In this document: positions 62,315-64,000 of the stretch, piece after piece
Layout: each line of letters opens with the position of its first letter
Position numbering within the stretch: the first letter of the stretch is position 1
From: Myxococcus xanthus
Lineage (GTDB): Bacteria > Myxococcota > Myxococcia > Myxococcales > Myxococcaceae
Assembly: GCF_900106535.1 (NCBI RefSeq)
Contig: NZ_FNOH01000003.1
Coordinates: 558,001-622,000, forward strand
DNA: 64,000 bases
Reading direction: 5' to 3'
Made by a program: the position numbers and the translations under genes
The notes under the pieces: generated by a model
What the model was told of the DNA's origin: nothing
Database searches by the model: none
What the model saw: only the letters and a program-made list of their open reading frames with translations

Positions 62315-62521
62315 CGCAACCCGACGTCAAGGGTGGGAGCCGTTCCCCTGCCTCCTCGGACGCGGGGGGCACGAGCGAGCGGGCGGTCCCGCCGCCTGAT
62401 TCAGAGGGGCGGACAGGACGCGGAGCATGCCTGTCCCACCCACCGCCAGGGGTCGTCCCCTCGCCAGGCCCCTCAATCGATCAGCCGTGAACCCTGATCC
62501 GATGGTAAATTCCCGTACGCG

Positions 62522-63796
62522 TTGGCCAATGAATCCCGGAAACCTCTAGAATCGCTCGCTGTGGAAGCCATCCCCCCTGCCCCACCCCGAATCCTCATCG
62601 TCGATGATGACGACTCCGTACGAGACGTCATCTCTGTCCTGCTACGTGAGGAAGGCTACAACTGTGTCGTCGCCAACGGGGCCGAGATGGCCCTGGACCT
62701 GGCGGGCGAGGAGGAGACGCCGCTCGTCATCAGTGACATGAAGATGCCGGGCAAGGACGGCCTCTGGCTCCTGGAGAACCTCCGCGAGCGGCTCCCCGAC
62801 ACCTCCGTCATCATGCTCACGGGCTACGGTGACACCGAATCGGCAGTGGACTGCCTGCGCCGCGGCGCGGTGGACTACCTGCTCAAGCCACCCAAGCTCA
62901 CGGACCTCATCCGGGCCATCGAGCGGGCGCTGGCCAAGCGCCGCATCGAGATGGCCCGCAAGCGCTACCAGAAGAAGCTGGAGCGCAAGGTCCGGGACAG
63001 GACGGCCGAGCTGCGCAGCGCCCTGCGCGACATCGCCAACACGTACCAGAACACGCTGCTGGCCCTGGTGGCCGCCCTGGACGCGCGCGAGCACGAGACG
63101 AGCGACCACTCCCAGCGCGTGGTCAGCTACACGTCCGCCATCGCGCAGCGCATGGGCATCCAGGGCAAGGAGCTGGAGGAGATCGGACGCGGCGCGCTGC
63201 TGCACGACATCGGGAAGATTGGCGTGCCGGACGCGGTGCTGCTCAAGCCGGGCAAGCTCACCCCGGACGAGTGGCTGGAGATGCGCAAGCACCCGGACAT
63301 CGGCTTCCAGATGATCCAGGCCATTCCGTTCCTGGACACGCCTGCCTCCATCGTCCTTTCGCACCAGGAGCGCTGGGACGGCGCCGGCTATCCGCGCAAC
63401 CTCCAGCGGCACGAAATCCACATCGGCGCGCGCATCTTCGCCGTGGCGGACACGCTGGACGCGATGACGAGCGACCGGCCCTACCGCAAGGGCACGACGT
63501 TCACCAACGCCATCCAGGAGATCAAACGCTGCGCCAACACGCAGTTCGATCCGGAGGTCGTGCGGGCGTTCCTCGACATTGGCGAGGAGGGGCTGATCCG
63601 CATCAAGCAGGAGATGGCGACGAAGAAGCTCCAGCTCCCGCAGGCCGAGCAGGACGCCCATGACGCCGAGGCGGAGCTGGCCCGGCTCACGGATCTGGAC
63701 GACGACGTGGACGCCGCCGTGCCTGGGCACTCCGCCAGTGACGAGGACGAGCCCAAGTCCGCCGTCGTTCGTTCGGTGGCTGGCAACAAGGGGTGA
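62522..63796 (+). CDS. response regulator with HD-GYP phosphodiesterase domain
   Basis: 424 residues. A receiver domain (25-140, phospho-acceptor in [12 protein letters not shown]), a coiled-coil linker (about 140-175) and an HD-GYP domain with [16 protein letters not shown] and [11 protein letters not shown] follow. HD-GYP proteins usually hydrolyse cyclic di-GMP; metal and GYP residues appear intact. An acidic tail follows. The start is uncertain: TTG 62522 or GTG 62561, neither with a clear ribosome site. No histidine kinase is adjacent, so the partner is elsewhere. The 207-bp gap upstream shows only weak hairpins. Confidence 0.88.
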   Translation: MANESRKPLESLAVEAIPPAPPRILIVDDDDSVRDVISVLLREEGYNCVVANGAEMALDLAGEEETPLVISDMKMPGKDGLWLLENLRERLPDTSVIMLTGYGDTESAVDCLRRGAVDYLLKPPKLTDLIRAIERALAKRRIEMARKRYQKKLERKVRDRTAELRSALRDIANTYQNTLLALVAALDAREHETSDHSQRVVSYTSAIAQRMGIQGKELEEIGRGALLHDIGKIGVPDAVLLKPGKLTPDEWLEMRKHPDIGFQMIQAIPFLDTPASIVLSHQERWDGAGYPRNLQRHEIHIGARIFAVADTLDAMTSDRPYRKGTTFTNAIQEIKRCANTQFDPEVVRAFLDIGEEGLIRIKQEMATKKLQLPQAEQDAHDAEAELARLTDLDDDVDAAVPGHSASDEDEPKSAVVRSVAGNKG

Positions 63797-63852
63797 GCCT
63801 GGCTGGAAGAGATGACCGCACGGGGGGCGGCTGTTATGAGGACAGGTCCGCC

Positions 63853-64000
63853 GTGACGACACCTGCCCTCCAGCCCCCGCCTTCCGCGTTGGCTCCGCCC
63901 CTGCTGGACGCGCAGGGGCGGCGGATGACGTACCTGAGGCTGAGCATCACCGACCGGTGCAACTTCCGGTGCAGCTACTGCTCGCCCGCTTCGTGGGGTG
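63853..64000 (+). CDS. moaA: GTP 3',8-cyclase MoaA, N-terminus only (cut by window edge)
   Basis: The first 49 codons are inside the window. After a proline-rich start they contain [16 protein letters not shown], the CxxxCxxC radical SAM cluster motif in the form characteristic of MoaA, the first enzyme of molybdenum cofactor synthesis. GTG start. It pairs functionally with moeA at 42168. The C-terminal part, which distinguishes MoaA from other radical SAM proteins, is not visible. Confidence 0.8.
   Translation, partial: MTTPALQPPPSALAPPLLDAQGRRMTYLRLSITDRCNFRCSYCSPASWG

Overview
The window is very GC-rich, almost fully coding DNA with strong third-position G/C bias, many GTG and TTG starts and long stretches of 1-4 bp stop/start overlaps. 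Gene content (sigma54-dependent two-component systems, a class III cyclase, many TPR proteins, lysine/alanine-rich histone-H1-like tails, large lipid-linked or exported hypothetical proteins) points to a myxobacterium, most likely Myxococcus or a close relative. This is inference from sequence character, not from a database match. It looks like a chromosomal core region. I see no rRNA, tRNA, insertion sequence, CRISPR array or prophage.

Region by region: 1-5.7 kb holds the start of a TolC-like gene and a YIP1 membrane protein, divergent from a ClpA/ClpC-like ATPase and a DUF2520 Rossmann protein. 5.8-11.3 kb has a three-part exported protein (HEXXH metallopeptidase, beta-propeller, outer-membrane barrel) and a three-gene operon of small exported proteins, two of which look like diverged paralogues. 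11.4-15.9 kb is a minus-strand run: cyclase, NamZ/DUF1343, degenerate phosphoesterase, nadD. 16-21.5 kb has mutS2, an Sfp-type phosphopantetheinyl transferase, an ATP-grasp protein, a TPR protein and a phospholipase-A2-like protein. 21.6-29.5 kb is an NtrC-type two-component pair divergent from a TolC/ABC/adaptor/MacB efflux operon; the spacer carries a sigma54 promoter and palindromes that link the regulator to the pump. 29.6-36.6 kb has a second two-component pair, a DUF4105 protein, a secreted protein, an SDR, a membrane metallophosphoesterase and a TPR lipoprotein. 36.7-42.1 kb holds a very long RNase R and a histone-H1-like protein. 42.2-45 kb has moeA, ribA and a metallo-beta-lactamase-fold protein.

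45-51.8 kb is a lipoate block on the minus strand: lipB fused to a Nudix domain, a zinc-finger P-loop protein coupled to it, an E2 acyltransferase, lipA and lpdA. Two unknown genes follow. 53.7-60.9 kb is a compact histidine operon on the minus strand, hisG-D-C-H-A-B-F-hisN-hisIE, with nearly every junction overlapping by 1 or 4 bp. HisB is dehydratase-only, and an inositol-monophosphatase-family gene in the operon probably supplies the histidinol-phosphatase step. Upstream of hisG I find a 30-codon leader peptide with eight histidines followed by a perfect intrinsic terminator: a classical histidine attenuator. The window ends with thiO, an HD-GYP response regulator and the start of moaA.

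The strongest findings are the his attenuator, the sigma54/palindrome architecture of the efflux locus, the peptidase-propeller-barrel protein, the LipB-Nudix fusion with its coupled zinc-finger ATPase, and RNase R with a histone-like tail beside a histone-like neighbour.
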